This document shows positions 1 to 7,233 of a DNA stretch of 33,544 bases, piece by piece (the first letter of the stretch is position 1; the number at the start of each line of letters is the position of its first letter). The notes beneath the pieces were generated by a model. The model had not been told where the DNA came from and did no database searches. It was given only the letters and a program-made list of their open reading frames with translations. The DNA is from Puniceicoccaceae bacterium (GTDB taxonomy: Bacteria > Verrucomicrobiota > Verrucomicrobiia > Opitutales > Coraliomargaritaceae): NCBI GenBank assembly GCA_007692545.1, contig REBV01000190.1, positions 1 through 33,544 of the forward strand. The letters are read 5' to 3'. The translations under genes and the position numbers were made by a program.

Positions 1-1
1 A

Positions 2-124
2 CAACTCTTCATCAACAACTACTCCAGCAACAACACCCATCCCCAGCTCTGGGATAAAGTATGCCAACGAATAGAGCATCTGGTCGCCTCAAAAGAACGG
101 CTTCTTAAAAAACGCCCGGCGTGA
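2..124 (+). CDS. C-terminal end of an unidentified protein (5' partial)
   Basis: An open frame enters from the left edge and runs 40 codons to a TGA, ending in a basic tail (ERLLKKRPA). The residues (NNYSSNNTHPQLWDKV...) look like ordinary soluble protein and give no recognisable motif. Its position beside surface-polysaccharide genes makes a glycosyltransferase-type enzyme possible, but that is only a guess from context. The 106 bases that follow, up to the next start, show no clear terminator. Confidence 0.45.
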   Translation, partial: QLFINNYSSNNTHPQLWDKVCQRIEHLVASKERLLKKRPA

Positions 125-230
125 TGGATTGCTCCTACCCTCCGGCCAAAATGCCAATTCGCCAGACCCATTAGCCTCGACTTAAATACACTTGCGAACC
201 GGGCTTTAATTTCTACTTCTCACACACATC

Positions 231-908
231 ATGCCCGCGCTACATGACTCTCCAGCCCTTTCATCGATCATCAAGCTTGCTTACCGGTATCGATTGAACC
301 GGCTACACCAACACCTTTGTCATCACTACTGGCAATTTCAGGAATTCGATAAAGCCAGTTTCTGCATTATTTCTGCGGAAGTTGATCGTATTATGTTCAA
401 TGAGAAATTTCCGTTTTCGGTTGTTGGCAGTGATGCAGTTGTCGGCGTTGGGCGTGGTGGCTGGGACTCCATGGTTGAAAAATTTGAAGGAAAACGGATT
501 TTCCGCTCCATCCGTCAGCGTTTTTGTGAAGGCGCAGAATGGGAAGATACTGTTCAATTCAAACGATCCATTCGCGACATTGAACGCGGCCGAAGGACAT
601 GGAATGGATGCCAGGCAGTCAGTGATCTGCACCAACACTGTCAATCGATTGATGCGCTTTATCAGAGTATGCAGCAATCAGGCTATCAGATTGACCTAAA
701 GCCAAGCCCACGGAGAAAAATTCAAAATACCTGTTTCCCGGATTTAATCTCGGTGGCAGCAGATCGAAATGGCAATTTCATACGCTGTGAAGGAGGCAGG
801 CATCGACTTGCGATTGCAAAAATACTGGGCATTCAGAAAATCCCGGCAGTCCTTCAGATTAAGCATAAGCTCTGCAACGATAACTTTGATACAATCCATA
901 CTGTTTAA
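231..908 (+). CDS. ParB/sulfiredoxin-fold-like hypothetical protein (copy A)
   Basis: A 225-residue protein of unknown function. Its C-terminal part (about 178-210) has a DRNGNF strand followed by CEGGRHRLAIAKILGI and KIPAVLQIKH. This is the (D/E)G-x-HR-x3-A-x-LG pattern of ParB-N/sulfiredoxin-like nucleotide-binding folds. The middle holds a conserved block: GGWD (76-79), RFCEGAEWEDT (97-107) and a Cys/Tyr-rich helix. A divergent paralogue with the same blocks in the same order lies at 2281-3039 on the other strand. I recall similar uncharacterised proteins near glycosyltransferase genes in haloarchaea and marine bacteria. The gene is convergent with the kinase-like gene at 968. It is probably a small-molecule or phosphate-ester enzyme rather than a DNA partition protein, but that is inference. 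Confidence 0.7.
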   Translation: MPALHDSPALSSIIKLAYRYRLNRLHQHLCHHYWQFQEFDKASFCIISAEVDRIMFNEKFPFSVVGSDAVVGVGRGGWDSMVEKFEGKRIFRSIRQRFCEGAEWEDTVQFKRSIRDIERGRRTWNGCQAVSDLHQHCQSIDALYQSMQQSGYQIDLKPSPRRKIQNTCFPDLISVAADRNGNFIRCEGGRHRLAIAKILGIQKIPAVLQIKHKLCNDNFDTIHTV

Positions 909-967
909 ACGCAAATTATAGATTTAGGTCAGCGGCACCCCAAAACAGTACACCAGAGGCGGCTAAG

Positions 968-2260
968 CTAACGATTACCATTGAATTCGGCAGAGAAGGC
1001 GGAAGCAACTGATTCCACTTCATTTTCAGTCGATAAAAATACCACCCAATCAAATGGCTTTGAGTAAATAAATTCACAATAAAGATCTTCCAGGAAAAGT
1101 ATTGATTCTTCCGAAAGCTCTTTTTTTCTATCCAATAAGGTAGGAGTTTTACAGTTGAAAAAAAACAATCCGCAAGTTGTGGGTATCAAAGCATTAAAGA
1201 GTCTGTAAAACCTGATTTTTCCAGGATGAGGGAAATCAGTCCCCAGACGAATTCCTCGCCCAAGGTAGTCGACAAAAAAACGATCCATTACTATTTTCTT
1301 TCTAAAATTAAATAAACGAAAGAAATACCAATTCAGTAACGAGAAAACGAGGATCAGATTAGAAATCTTCTCGTCCGCCAGATTTTTAGCTATCCGGTCA
1401 CCGGAAAACCACTTCACGATCTTTTTATAAAAGAAATTACGACGAAATAGTCTTTTATAACGGTATTTCAAAAAAAGATCAGGATTGTTCGACAAAACAA
1501 CATCGGTTATCGTGCCTTTCCCCGAGCCGTCAGCTCCTATCACTGGCAAAATGTTTCTGGATCGAATACTCCGGGAAATCCTGGAAGACTTCTTGCGGTA
1601 AAATTCTGCTGCCAAGCCAACTGAAGCAGGGCAAAACCCAAGCTCTGCTAGTCGAAGCAAAGCAAGACGACATGCGTCACGGGCAGAAATCTGATCGTCA
1701 CTCAACTCCATCAAAAGTGATATCACAGCACGACCAAACACATCATCTCCATTAATCTCACTTAAAAACCATTTGGATCGAAATGTATTCTCAGGAGTCG
1801 TTAAGTCTCGTTTTTTGAAAAACAAATGAGTGATAAAAACACAGGCTAGAATTGAGTTCTTATTAACAGAAAATTGTGGGTTCCCGAACAGTTGGGATGC
1901 GGGAAGGACCCCAAACTTGGTGGAATCACCCACGAAATACGACATTTCGATGGAAAACCAAAACTCATAAACGATTCGCTCGAGGCCGGAATCCATGAAA
2001 AACTCCACCTGCCATTTCCGGTATTTGCGTTTGATCAGCTTGAAATGGACACCTTTTTCCTTACAGATAGAAAAAATTAGTTTTAGTATTGAGCAGAAAT
2101 CATCTTTTAGGGCAATAAAATCATAATCACCGGCAACATACGAATCCAATCCGTTGATAAACTTGGGGCGCAGTAATTCAACCTTCAAGCCGGATCGGGA
2201 AATCCCGTCGATACAAGAATTCGAACAATCGATCAGTTTTTTTAGATTTTCCGCATCCAT
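968..2260 (-). CDS. Thymidylate-kinase-like P-loop protein with N-terminal nucleotidyltransferase-like region
   Basis: This 430-residue protein has a clear Walker A loop, GADGSGKGT (242-250), of the thymidylate/nucleoside-monophosphate kinase type. Further on, VMDRFF resembles the DR motif of that fold. The first 110 residues hold a GDYDFIALKDDF segment resembling the D-x-D metal site of small nucleotidyltransferases. The whole is about twice the length of thymidylate kinase, so it is unlikely to be the housekeeping Tmk. Two-part proteins of this sort occur in bacterial surface-sugar clusters with no settled function. It is the last gene of a tight minus-strand run (LPS kinase, GT4, ParB-like, this gene), 20 bases after the preceding one, and starts with ATG. 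Its DNA is AT-rich compared with the heptose genes, as expected for exchanged polysaccharide DNA. Substrate unknown. Confidence 0.72.
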   Translation of the reverse strand: MDAENLKKLIDCSNSCIDGISRSGLKVELLRPKFINGLDSYVAGDYDFIALKDDFCSILKLIFSICKEKGVHFKLIKRKYRKWQVEFFMDSGLERIVYEFWFSIEMSYFVGDSTKFGVLPASQLFGNPQFSVNKNSILACVFITHLFFKKRDLTTPENTFRSKWFLSEINGDDVFGRAVISLLMELSDDQISARDACRLALLRLAELGFCPASVGLAAEFYRKKSSRISRSIRSRNILPVIGADGSGKGTITDVVLSNNPDLFLKYRYKRLFRRNFFYKKIVKWFSGDRIAKNLADEKISNLILVFSLLNWYFFRLFNFRKKIVMDRFFVDYLGRGIRLGTDFPHPGKIRFYRLFNALIPTTCGLFFFNCKTPTLLDRKKELSEESILFLEDLYCEFIYSKPFDWVVFLSTENEVESVASAFSAEFNGNR

Positions 2261-2280
2261 CTATTTAAATACGTATAATT

Positions 2281-3039
2281 TCAAGATTCCGATATATCCG
2301 GGTGGTTATGCATTGTAAGCTTGTCCTTATTGCAAATGGATGATTTCACCCCCGACAAAAATTTATCTCGCGCCCGAACCCAAGTGGAGTGCCTTGCTAA
2401 AACATGGACAGGGATTTTTTCTATGTTCAAAATCCGGGCTAAAGTGACTCGATGCACACCGTCGCGCAATTGAAAATCACCATTTCTATCAATCAAGACC
2501 AGAGGTTCCAGTGAGTGCCTCTGCCGTTTGCTCCCCATTCGATGATCCATGTCCGGAGCGGTATGCCCGTTTTCCTCGTTTGACAAATATCCTTTAGATT
2601 CAATGGAGTGATACAAGCCATCAACGTAAGCACAGCGAATTTCCAGGAATTGCTCTAATGTTTCGTAGCCCCACCAATGCCCCTTTTCTTCGATCTTATT
2701 TCGAGCGTATTCAAAATAAGCAGTTTGGCTCCACTCCAATCCCTGGACAAACCTTTGATTTAACCCCACAAATGTATTCTTATCAGTAATCGGCACTAAC
2801 TCTAATAAATCCCAGTTTCCAGAAACAATTTGCCCCAAACCATCCTTAGTCGAAAACTTTTTATTTACTACATTTATCTCAGACGGGTTCACGAAAATCG
2901 CTTTCTCGGGAGTGGGAAGCTGTGCGTATGAAAATCGATTCCATAAATGGCGTGATGCGCGCTTTAACCCTAAAAAACCATTTATTTTTCTCATACTTAA
3001 CAAAATCTCACCATCGGAAATATTAATTGCAAGACACAA
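2281..3039 (-). CDS. ParB/sulfiredoxin-fold-like hypothetical protein (copy B)
   Basis: A 252-residue divergent paralogue of the 231-908 product. Shared blocks are GNWD (74-77), RFVQGLEWSQT (96-106), a WWGYETLEQF segment, and a C-terminal DRNGDFQLRDGVHRVTLARILNIEKIP, ending VLARHSTW. The D-G-x-HR-x3-A-x-LN pattern again suggests a ParB-N/sulfiredoxin-like fold. The start is unclear. The longest frame begins at a TTG placed almost on top of a strong GGGAGGTG Shine-Dalgarno-like stretch (3041-3048), too close for normal spacing. The first ATG is at 2994 and gives 237 residues that still include all conserved blocks. It lies between the GT4 gene and the thymidylate-kinase-like gene in one minus-strand operon, so a role in making or modifying a surface glycan is likely. 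Biochemical function unknown. Confidence 0.7.
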   Translation of the reverse strand: MCLAINISDGEILLSMRKINGFLGLKRASRHLWNRFSYAQLPTPEKAIFVNPSEINVVNKKFSTKDGLGQIVSGNWDLLELVPITDKNTFVGLNQRFVQGLEWSQTAYFEYARNKIEEKGHWWGYETLEQFLEIRCAYVDGLYHSIESKGYLSNEENGHTAPDMDHRMGSKRQRHSLEPLVLIDRNGDFQLRDGVHRVTLARILNIEKIPVHVLARHSTWVRARDKFLSGVKSSICNKDKLTMHNHPDISES

Positions 3040-3083
3040 GCACCTCCCGCTCTGGATGCGTTGATAAATTAAAAAATCGGAGC

Positions 3084-4226
3084 CTATGGAATGCTCGTGT
3101 ATGCATTGACTAAGAGCTCTACAGTCTTATTTGTAGAGAAGTCTCGCTTTATCTTGGCATGGATTTGCTCAAGCTCGAAATCAGCCATAATACTTGCCTG
3201 GTCCTGCTTTAACAGGCGGATCATTGATTTGGCTAAATAATCCGTTTCCCCCGGTGGATATAAGAAATTTTTGTTTTTTATAAACTCAGGAATCATCCCA
3301 GTAGCTGCGGCCAAAATAGGAGTTCCAGCCGCCACTGTTTCCAACACAGACATTCCAAAGCTTTCGCTCCTGGAAGGATGAATTACCAAAGGAAAAGACC
3401 TGATGGTTTCTGCGTAATTTTCAACCGGATCTAAAAATAGGAGTTTGAACTTTTTAAGTCGATCAGTCGAAAAAAGTTCCTTGGGGTCTTTGCCGTATTG
3501 ATCTCCCAAAAATACAATTTGTGGAAAACTTTCTATTTCACCCGATTTTTCTATAATCAAAAGAGCTTCAACGAGATCCTGCCAACCTTTTCGAGGGCTG
3601 GTAGAGCCAAGCACCAAAACCTTTTCAATTGATTCACCAGGCTTAATCGGCACTGAAGAATAGAATTCGTCAGGAAGCACTCCATTGTAAACTTTCATAT
3701 GGTTACCTGCCGGGAACCACTCTTGTGCACTCTCAAAAAGCGCATCTCCTACAGAAATAATTACATCGTGCCGATCACATCCGTACTTAAAAAAATCACG
3801 CTTTGTCATGCCTGGTGTCCGCAAAGTAAGCACTGATTTAGCATCGAGTGATTGTGCCAGACGGTATCCTAAAATACTGTCTGGATGGTCATTTGCATGG
3901 ACGATCAATCTTGCCTCACTAACAAGATAGTTATTGAGCTTACCCGCGAGGTTTTTACCAAACAATCGATTCGCAAAAAGCCTTCCAGGCAGGCTTCTGG
4001 ACTTCGGGAAATGTGGCGAGAAAACCTGAATACCAAAAGTGCGCGCGTAGGTCGTCAACCACCCTTCCTTACTGGTGACAAGAATCGGGGCTAATTTCTG
4101 AATTTCCGGAGAGGATAATATCCGTGACAATGATTTTTGTGCACCCGCTAAATGCACAGAGTTTTGCACATAAATTACCTGCGTCGAAGTAGCATCTTCC
4201 GGCATTTTTATTAGAGGTTCCTTCAC
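3084..4226 (-). CDS. Glycosyltransferase family 4 (GT-B fold)
   Basis: A 380-residue GT4-type transferase that would add a sugar from a nucleotide-sugar donor to a growing surface glycan on the cytoplasmic side of the inner membrane. The C-terminal donor domain is typical: VLVLGSTSPRKGW (203-215) opens it, and the SESFGMSVLE segment carries the family E-x7-E pair (E288 and E296), followed by AAGTPILAAATGMIPEFI. The N-terminal half includes HANDHPDS and VYNGV, the usual linker to the second Rossmann domain. Length is normal for the family. The longest frame starts with GTG at 4226; an ATG at codon 8 (4205) is an equal alternative with an AAGGA about 13 bases upstream. It sits between the double kinase and the ParB-like gene in one operon. 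Sugar specificity cannot be read from the sequence. Confidence 0.85.
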   Translation of the reverse strand: MKEPLIKMPEDATSTQVIYVQNSVHLAGAQKSLSRILSSPEIQKLAPILVTSKEGWLTTYARTFGIQVFSPHFPKSRSLPGRLFANRLFGKNLAGKLNNYLVSEARLIVHANDHPDSILGYRLAQSLDAKSVLTLRTPGMTKRDFFKYGCDRHDVIISVGDALFESAQEWFPAGNHMKVYNGVLPDEFYSSVPIKPGESIEKVLVLGSTSPRKGWQDLVEALLIIEKSGEIESFPQIVFLGDQYGKDPKELFSTDRLKKFKLLFLDPVENYAETIRSFPLVIHPSRSESFGMSVLETVAAGTPILAAATGMIPEFIKNKNFLYPPGETDYLAKSMIRLLKQDQASIMADFELEQIHAKIKRDFSTNKTVELLVNAYTSIP

Positions 4227-4265
4227 GATTAAATTTGATTTTGCGCAATTACTGAGGCCGTTTAT

Positions 4266-5735
4266 TCATTCAAAGATTTCTTTCAGCCGGTTTTTTATTT
4301 CATGCCTTACTGGCGAGGCATCTTCCCAATTTGATAGTAAACGATCAAAATCAGACTTAAAGTCTTTTTGGAAACGAGCTCTATTCACTAAAAATTTCAT
4401 TCCGTCGGTATCGATTATGCATAGATTCGATTCATCGACCAAAATATTGCTAGCTTTAAAATCGCCGTGGATGGCTCGAACATCTTTGAATCGCCCAAAA
4501 ATCGTGGCCAATTGGGCAATCACTCGTTCTGTATCCTCCTGATTGTTGATAGCTGAAGCCAGATATTCGCTTAAACTTTGTCCTTCACAGCTTTCCATTA
4601 GAAAATAAGCCCGCTTAAGAAGTCCGAATTCACGCTCTTCGACGATCGCCAATGGCTTAGGCGTAGAGATTTCAAGGTGATTGAGTGCTATGCCATTAGC
4701 CCAGCTGCGCATCGCCCGACTCAGGTGAAAACGATGCCGCAGTCGATAGAAAAACGGCTTTGGATTATACCGTTTGATCACGATCTTTTGCCCCGCCCAC
4801 TCGATTTGCTGAACAGTGCAGGTATTGCCATTCTTTAACCTATGCCCTAGATCCATCAGATGATCCGGAGCGGTTTTTAGCTGTGAGATCAGCTCCGGGT
4901 CCAATTGGCGCTGGTAAATCAATGTGTGCTGCCCCTGTCGTGTCTTTTGATACTGCGAACAGTCGCGCTGGCTCTTCTTCAATAGGCGACGCAGGTTCTT
5001 TGCTTCTTCCCGGGCAAGCAGTGTACGAAAGCGTGCACTCTTCAGTTTGCGCAGCAATTGAAAGTCGCCCAACTCATCGCAGACTTCGAAGGCTGATTGT
5101 AGGAATCGGCTGCGGAAAGACTCGGCGGACTTACCCAACATGGCCGCCATTCTGCGGACACGCCATGAGGCGGATCGAGTTCCCCGAGTGAAACGAATCG
5201 AACCCGCATCGATGGTATAAATCGATTGTTTAGCCCATAAAAAATTTCGAAGATGCGCATCGGTTTGATAGACGCCGGAATCCCAATGCTGGAAAAGTAC
5301 TTTGATGAGAGAACGCATTGCTTGCGACATTTCAGCTGAACTCACATTTGTGCTTCGCCTCAACAGTAGCGCAGAGAGCTCTATCGACTGCTCAATAAAC
5401 TCGGTGATCACCCATAATCCACCCAGACCGTCCGCAGCAGTGCACAGCAATTTTGGGCACGCTATCGAGCGCTCGGCCAGCCGGACCAATCCATCCACCT
5501 CACGCTTAAACTCTCTCTGCTGCTTTTTCCCGGAAATGAAGCACTTAGCCACAAGCAATTGACCGGATGCAGCATCCCGAGCCAACCAAACCTCACGACG
5601 CCCCTTCAAATAGCGCAGTGACTGCTGCAAAGCCAGCTCAACCGGCCCACTCCATGCCGCATTGTAGGTATCTACAATTTCAAGTTGGACAACATTCGAC
5701 CCGGCAGCATCAGTACTGTCTTTCAAGCTTTTCAT
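4266..5735 (-). CDS. Tandem LPS kinase (two Kdo-kinase/WaaP-like domains)
   Basis: A 489-residue protein holding two LPS-kinase-like domains in one chain. Domain 1 has a candidate ATP lysine in LLVAK (K64), a catalytic-loop-like QTDAHLRNF (D159, N164) and a metal-binding IDAGS (D176). Domain 2 has IVIKRYNPKPFFYRLRHRF, as in WaaP/InaA-family kinases, then HGDFKASNIL (D425, N430) and IIDTDG (D442). Both halves keep the Lys, the D-x4-N loop and the second Asp, so both could be active. Such kinases phosphorylate heptose or Kdo of the LPS inner core in the cytoplasm. A single-domain member is about half this length. The gene starts with ATG 9 bases after the VapC stop and heads the run kinase, GT4, ParB-like, P-loop. 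No good Shine-Dalgarno is visible. Confidence 0.78.
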   Translation of the reverse strand: MKSLKDSTDAAGSNVVQLEIVDTYNAAWSGPVELALQQSLRYLKGRREVWLARDAASGQLLVAKCFISGKKQQREFKREVDGLVRLAERSIACPKLLCTAADGLGGLWVITEFIEQSIELSALLLRRSTNVSSAEMSQAMRSLIKVLFQHWDSGVYQTDAHLRNFLWAKQSIYTIDAGSIRFTRGTRSASWRVRRMAAMLGKSAESFRSRFLQSAFEVCDELGDFQLLRKLKSARFRTLLAREEAKNLRRLLKKSQRDCSQYQKTRQGQHTLIYQRQLDPELISQLKTAPDHLMDLGHRLKNGNTCTVQQIEWAGQKIVIKRYNPKPFFYRLRHRFHLSRAMRSWANGIALNHLEISTPKPLAIVEEREFGLLKRAYFLMESCEGQSLSEYLASAINNQEDTERVIAQLATIFGRFKDVRAIHGDFKASNILVDESNLCIIDTDGMKFLVNRARFQKDFKSDFDRLLSNWEDASPVRHEIKNRLKEIFE

Positions 5736-5744
5736 TTTGGAGGG

Positions 5745-6140
5745 TTAATAAGTTTGCACGACCAATTCGGGGATGCGCTCAAAATCGCAGTGATTACGCG
5801 AGACAATAGGAACGCCGCGCGCCAGTGCGTGGCATCCGATCCAAAGGTCATTCGCACCAATCAGATTCCCCGAAGCTTTAAGCCAGCGAAACTGCCTGCG
5901 ATAGACGCCAGCAACGTCAGCCGTCAGCTCCAATAGATCGAGACGGTCGCGGGCGAAAGCGATAAATGGGTGGGCTTCATCACTAAAACCGGTTAAAAAC
6001 TCACCCCAGGCAATTGCCGAAATTTGCAAACGTGCTTGCGCATGTACTTTCAAAAAAGCGGCCACCGCCCCATGCCGCTGCGCTCTCGCTTCTCTCTGAT
6101 AATCAATCAGAAAACAAGTATCGACCATTAAGATGTCCAT
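5745..6140 (-). CDS. vapC: VapC-type PIN-domain toxin (module 1)
   Basis: A 131-residue PIN-domain ribonuclease. It opens with MDILMVDTCFLIDYQRE, whose Asp after the first strand is the first metal ligand. Mid-protein ISAIAWGEFLTGF supplies the conserved Glu, and LIGANDLWIGCHALARGVPIVSRNHCDFERIPEL gives the later Asp ligands. VapC toxins cut specific RNAs and are held inactive by a co-encoded antitoxin. The start at 6140 overlaps the antitoxin by 13 bases. A second ATG at 6128 would give a one-base TAATG overlap, but the first start keeps a full-length beta strand before the Asp. The LPS kinase starts 9 bases after its stop, so the toxin-antitoxin transcript may read into the glycan genes. 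Confidence 0.85.
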   Translation of the reverse strand: MDILMVDTCFLIDYQREARAQRHGAVAAFLKVHAQARLQISAIAWGEFLTGFSDEAHPFIAFARDRLDLLELTADVAGVYRRQFRWLKASGNLIGANDLWIGCHALARGVPIVSRNHCDFERIPELVVQTY

Positions 6141-6370
6141 TTATCTTTAGGCGCTGCGTCATTTTGCTGGTCATGCTCCAAAGCCTCCAGGACAGATTCT
6201 TCCACCAGTGGCACATTGTCCATGTTTGAGAGCCAGGCTTGAGCGGTGGGCGCATCCGTATCCCACTTTCCCCGCCGTATGACTTGCGAGAAGGATTCCC
6301 CTGGATGCTTCCTCGCACGGCGCAAACGCGCATAGGCATCTGCCGCAATCGAGATATTCTTCGAACTCAT
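6128..6370 (-). CDS. vapB: VapB-type antitoxin (DUF217-like, module 1)
   Basis: An 80-residue antitoxin beginning MSSKNISIAADAYARLRRARKHPGESFSQVIRRGKW. This is the pattern of VapB antitoxins of the DUF217 type, in which an N-terminal DNA-binding segment is followed by a toxin-wrapping tail. A longer frame starting with TTG at 6406 exists, but that TTG is the first part of a TTGACA promoter hexamer. The ATG at 6370 directly follows the -10 box and a palindrome, so the shorter protein is chosen. It binds and neutralises the VapC encoded just downstream and should repress its own promoter. Confidence 0.78.
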   Translation of the reverse strand: MSSKNISIAADAYARLRRARKHPGESFSQVIRRGKWDTDAPTAQAWLSNMDNVPLVEESVLEALEHDQQNDAAPKDKWTS

Positions 6371-6406
6371 ACCCACACTCGTATGGGTGCTTTCTGCATT
6401 TGTCAA
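6371..6406 (-). promoter_or_regulatory. Promoter and palindromic operator of vapBC module 1
   Basis: Read on the minus strand there is TTGACA (6401-6406), a 17-base spacer, and TACGAG (6378-6383) as a -10-like box. An imperfect palindrome, ACCCACAC-TC-GTATGGGT on the plus strand (6371-6388, 7 of 8 pairs matching), covers the -10 box and ends exactly at the vapB ATG. Type II antitoxins usually repress by binding such palindromes. The predicted transcript start is within a base or two of the ATG, which implies a leaderless message. Confidence 0.6.
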
Positions 6407-6463
6407 GGCGAAGCCTCATTCGGGAATAAACAAAAGATCGACGCCACTGGTATGCTGTCGCTA

Positions 6464-6898
6464 TTACAAAATTTCCAGATTGGCTGCTGTGGCATTTTTT
6501 ACGGCCTTTAGATTGATGTTTGCATCGAAAGTCGCGAGTTTCAAACCGTGCTTGGCTGCCAAAGCCAGCAGGTAGATGTCAGTGATCTGTTTCGAACCAA
6601 GGATATGCTGGAGATCAAATAGCCCTTGATTGGTTAAACTGATTGAGTCCTCAATTAAACAATGGTCTTGCCTGGCTATAAAGCCATCCAAGCGACGAAT
6701 AATATCCGGGGGAGTTAGACGAATCTTTTTACTGTAGTTGGGGTTGGAAAGAATACGAATCAAACCGTTTTCCACGAGAGGACAGCTTGCTATTCCCGCA
6801 CTGGATTGAGCCTCCAACCAACTGTGCGCCCGGTCGTTGAAAATGTGATCAGCATCGAAAAGTGCGATCAAGACATTGATATCAAGCAGTGCCCGCAT
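6464..6898 (-). CDS. vapC: VapC-type PIN-domain toxin (module 2)
   Basis: A PIN-domain toxin of 144 residues from the ATG at 6898 (a TTG one codon earlier is also open). It starts MRALLDINVLIALFDADH with the first catalytic Asp. ASCPLVENGLIRILSNPNY holds the conserved Glu of the second motif. ILGSKQITDIYLLALAAKHGLKLATFDANI carries the third and fourth acidic residues in the TD...TFD order usual for this subgroup. The ATG overlaps the antitoxin TGA by one base (TGATG), showing translational coupling. It is unlike module 1 in sequence, so the two modules are not a recent tandem duplication. The RNA target cannot be inferred. Confidence 0.87.
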   Translation of the reverse strand: MRALLDINVLIALFDADHIFNDRAHSWLEAQSSAGIASCPLVENGLIRILSNPNYSKKIRLTPPDIIRRLDGFIARQDHCLIEDSISLTNQGLFDLQHILGSKQITDIYLLALAAKHGLKLATFDANINLKAVKNATAANLEIL

Positions 6899-7128
6899 CA
6901 AATGCCTTCTTCGTCCAAGATCGACTGGACGTGATTGAGTGTGATCAACTCATCGCGCCGAGGCAGCATTTCGATACCATTGCGCACTGTCTGCTGTGTG
7001 TGCGGCTCAGGGCAAAGGCCACGCCGTGCCAAGCGGGTGATAATCCTGCCAGTTGTTGTATTTTCCAAAGCAGCCAGATCTTTAGCCGCTTGTAGGACAT
7101 CGGCATCAATTTCCAATGTAGTTCGCAT
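6898..7128 (-). CDS. vapB: Ribbon-helix-helix VapB-type antitoxin (module 2)
   Basis: A 76-residue antitoxin. The MRTTLEIDADVLQAAKDLAALENTTTGRIITRLARRGL region is a classic ribbon-helix-helix: a short strand (TTLEID) then two helices. It is followed by a flexible tail (LPRRDELITLNHVQSILDEEGI) that would wrap the PIN toxin. It starts with ATG at 7128, directly beside a long palindrome, and is coupled to the toxin by a one-base stop/start overlap. It is expected to repress its own operon together with VapC. Confidence 0.85.
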   Translation of the reverse strand: MRTTLEIDADVLQAAKDLAALENTTTGRIITRLARRGLCPEPHTQQTVRNGIEMLPRRDELITLNHVQSILDEEGI

Positions 7129-7164
7129 ACATCAGATGCAACTGCATTTGATGTGACTAGTCAA
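7129..7164 (-). promoter_or_regulatory. Palindromic operator upstream of vapBC module 2
   Basis: A 26-base palindrome (7129-7154) with half-site ACATCAGATGCA, a 2-base centre and 11 of 12 pairs matching ends exactly one base before the vapB ATG. On the minus strand TTGACT (7159-7164) could be a -35 box, but the matching -10 within the palindrome is weak (TTGCAT at 17-base spacing). It is most likely the autoregulatory operator bound by the ribbon-helix-helix antitoxin. Confidence 0.62.
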
Positions 7165-7233
7165 GGTGTAAACGGTCAGTCGGAAATAAACACCCCTTTT
7201 GAAGATGCAACAGCGCCAGGCCGCGATCAATTA

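Noticed and set aside
6404-6406. TTG start for a 92-residue VapB of module 1
   Set aside because: The TTG is part of the TTGACA promoter hexamer; the ATG at 6370 fits the family start and the operator layout.
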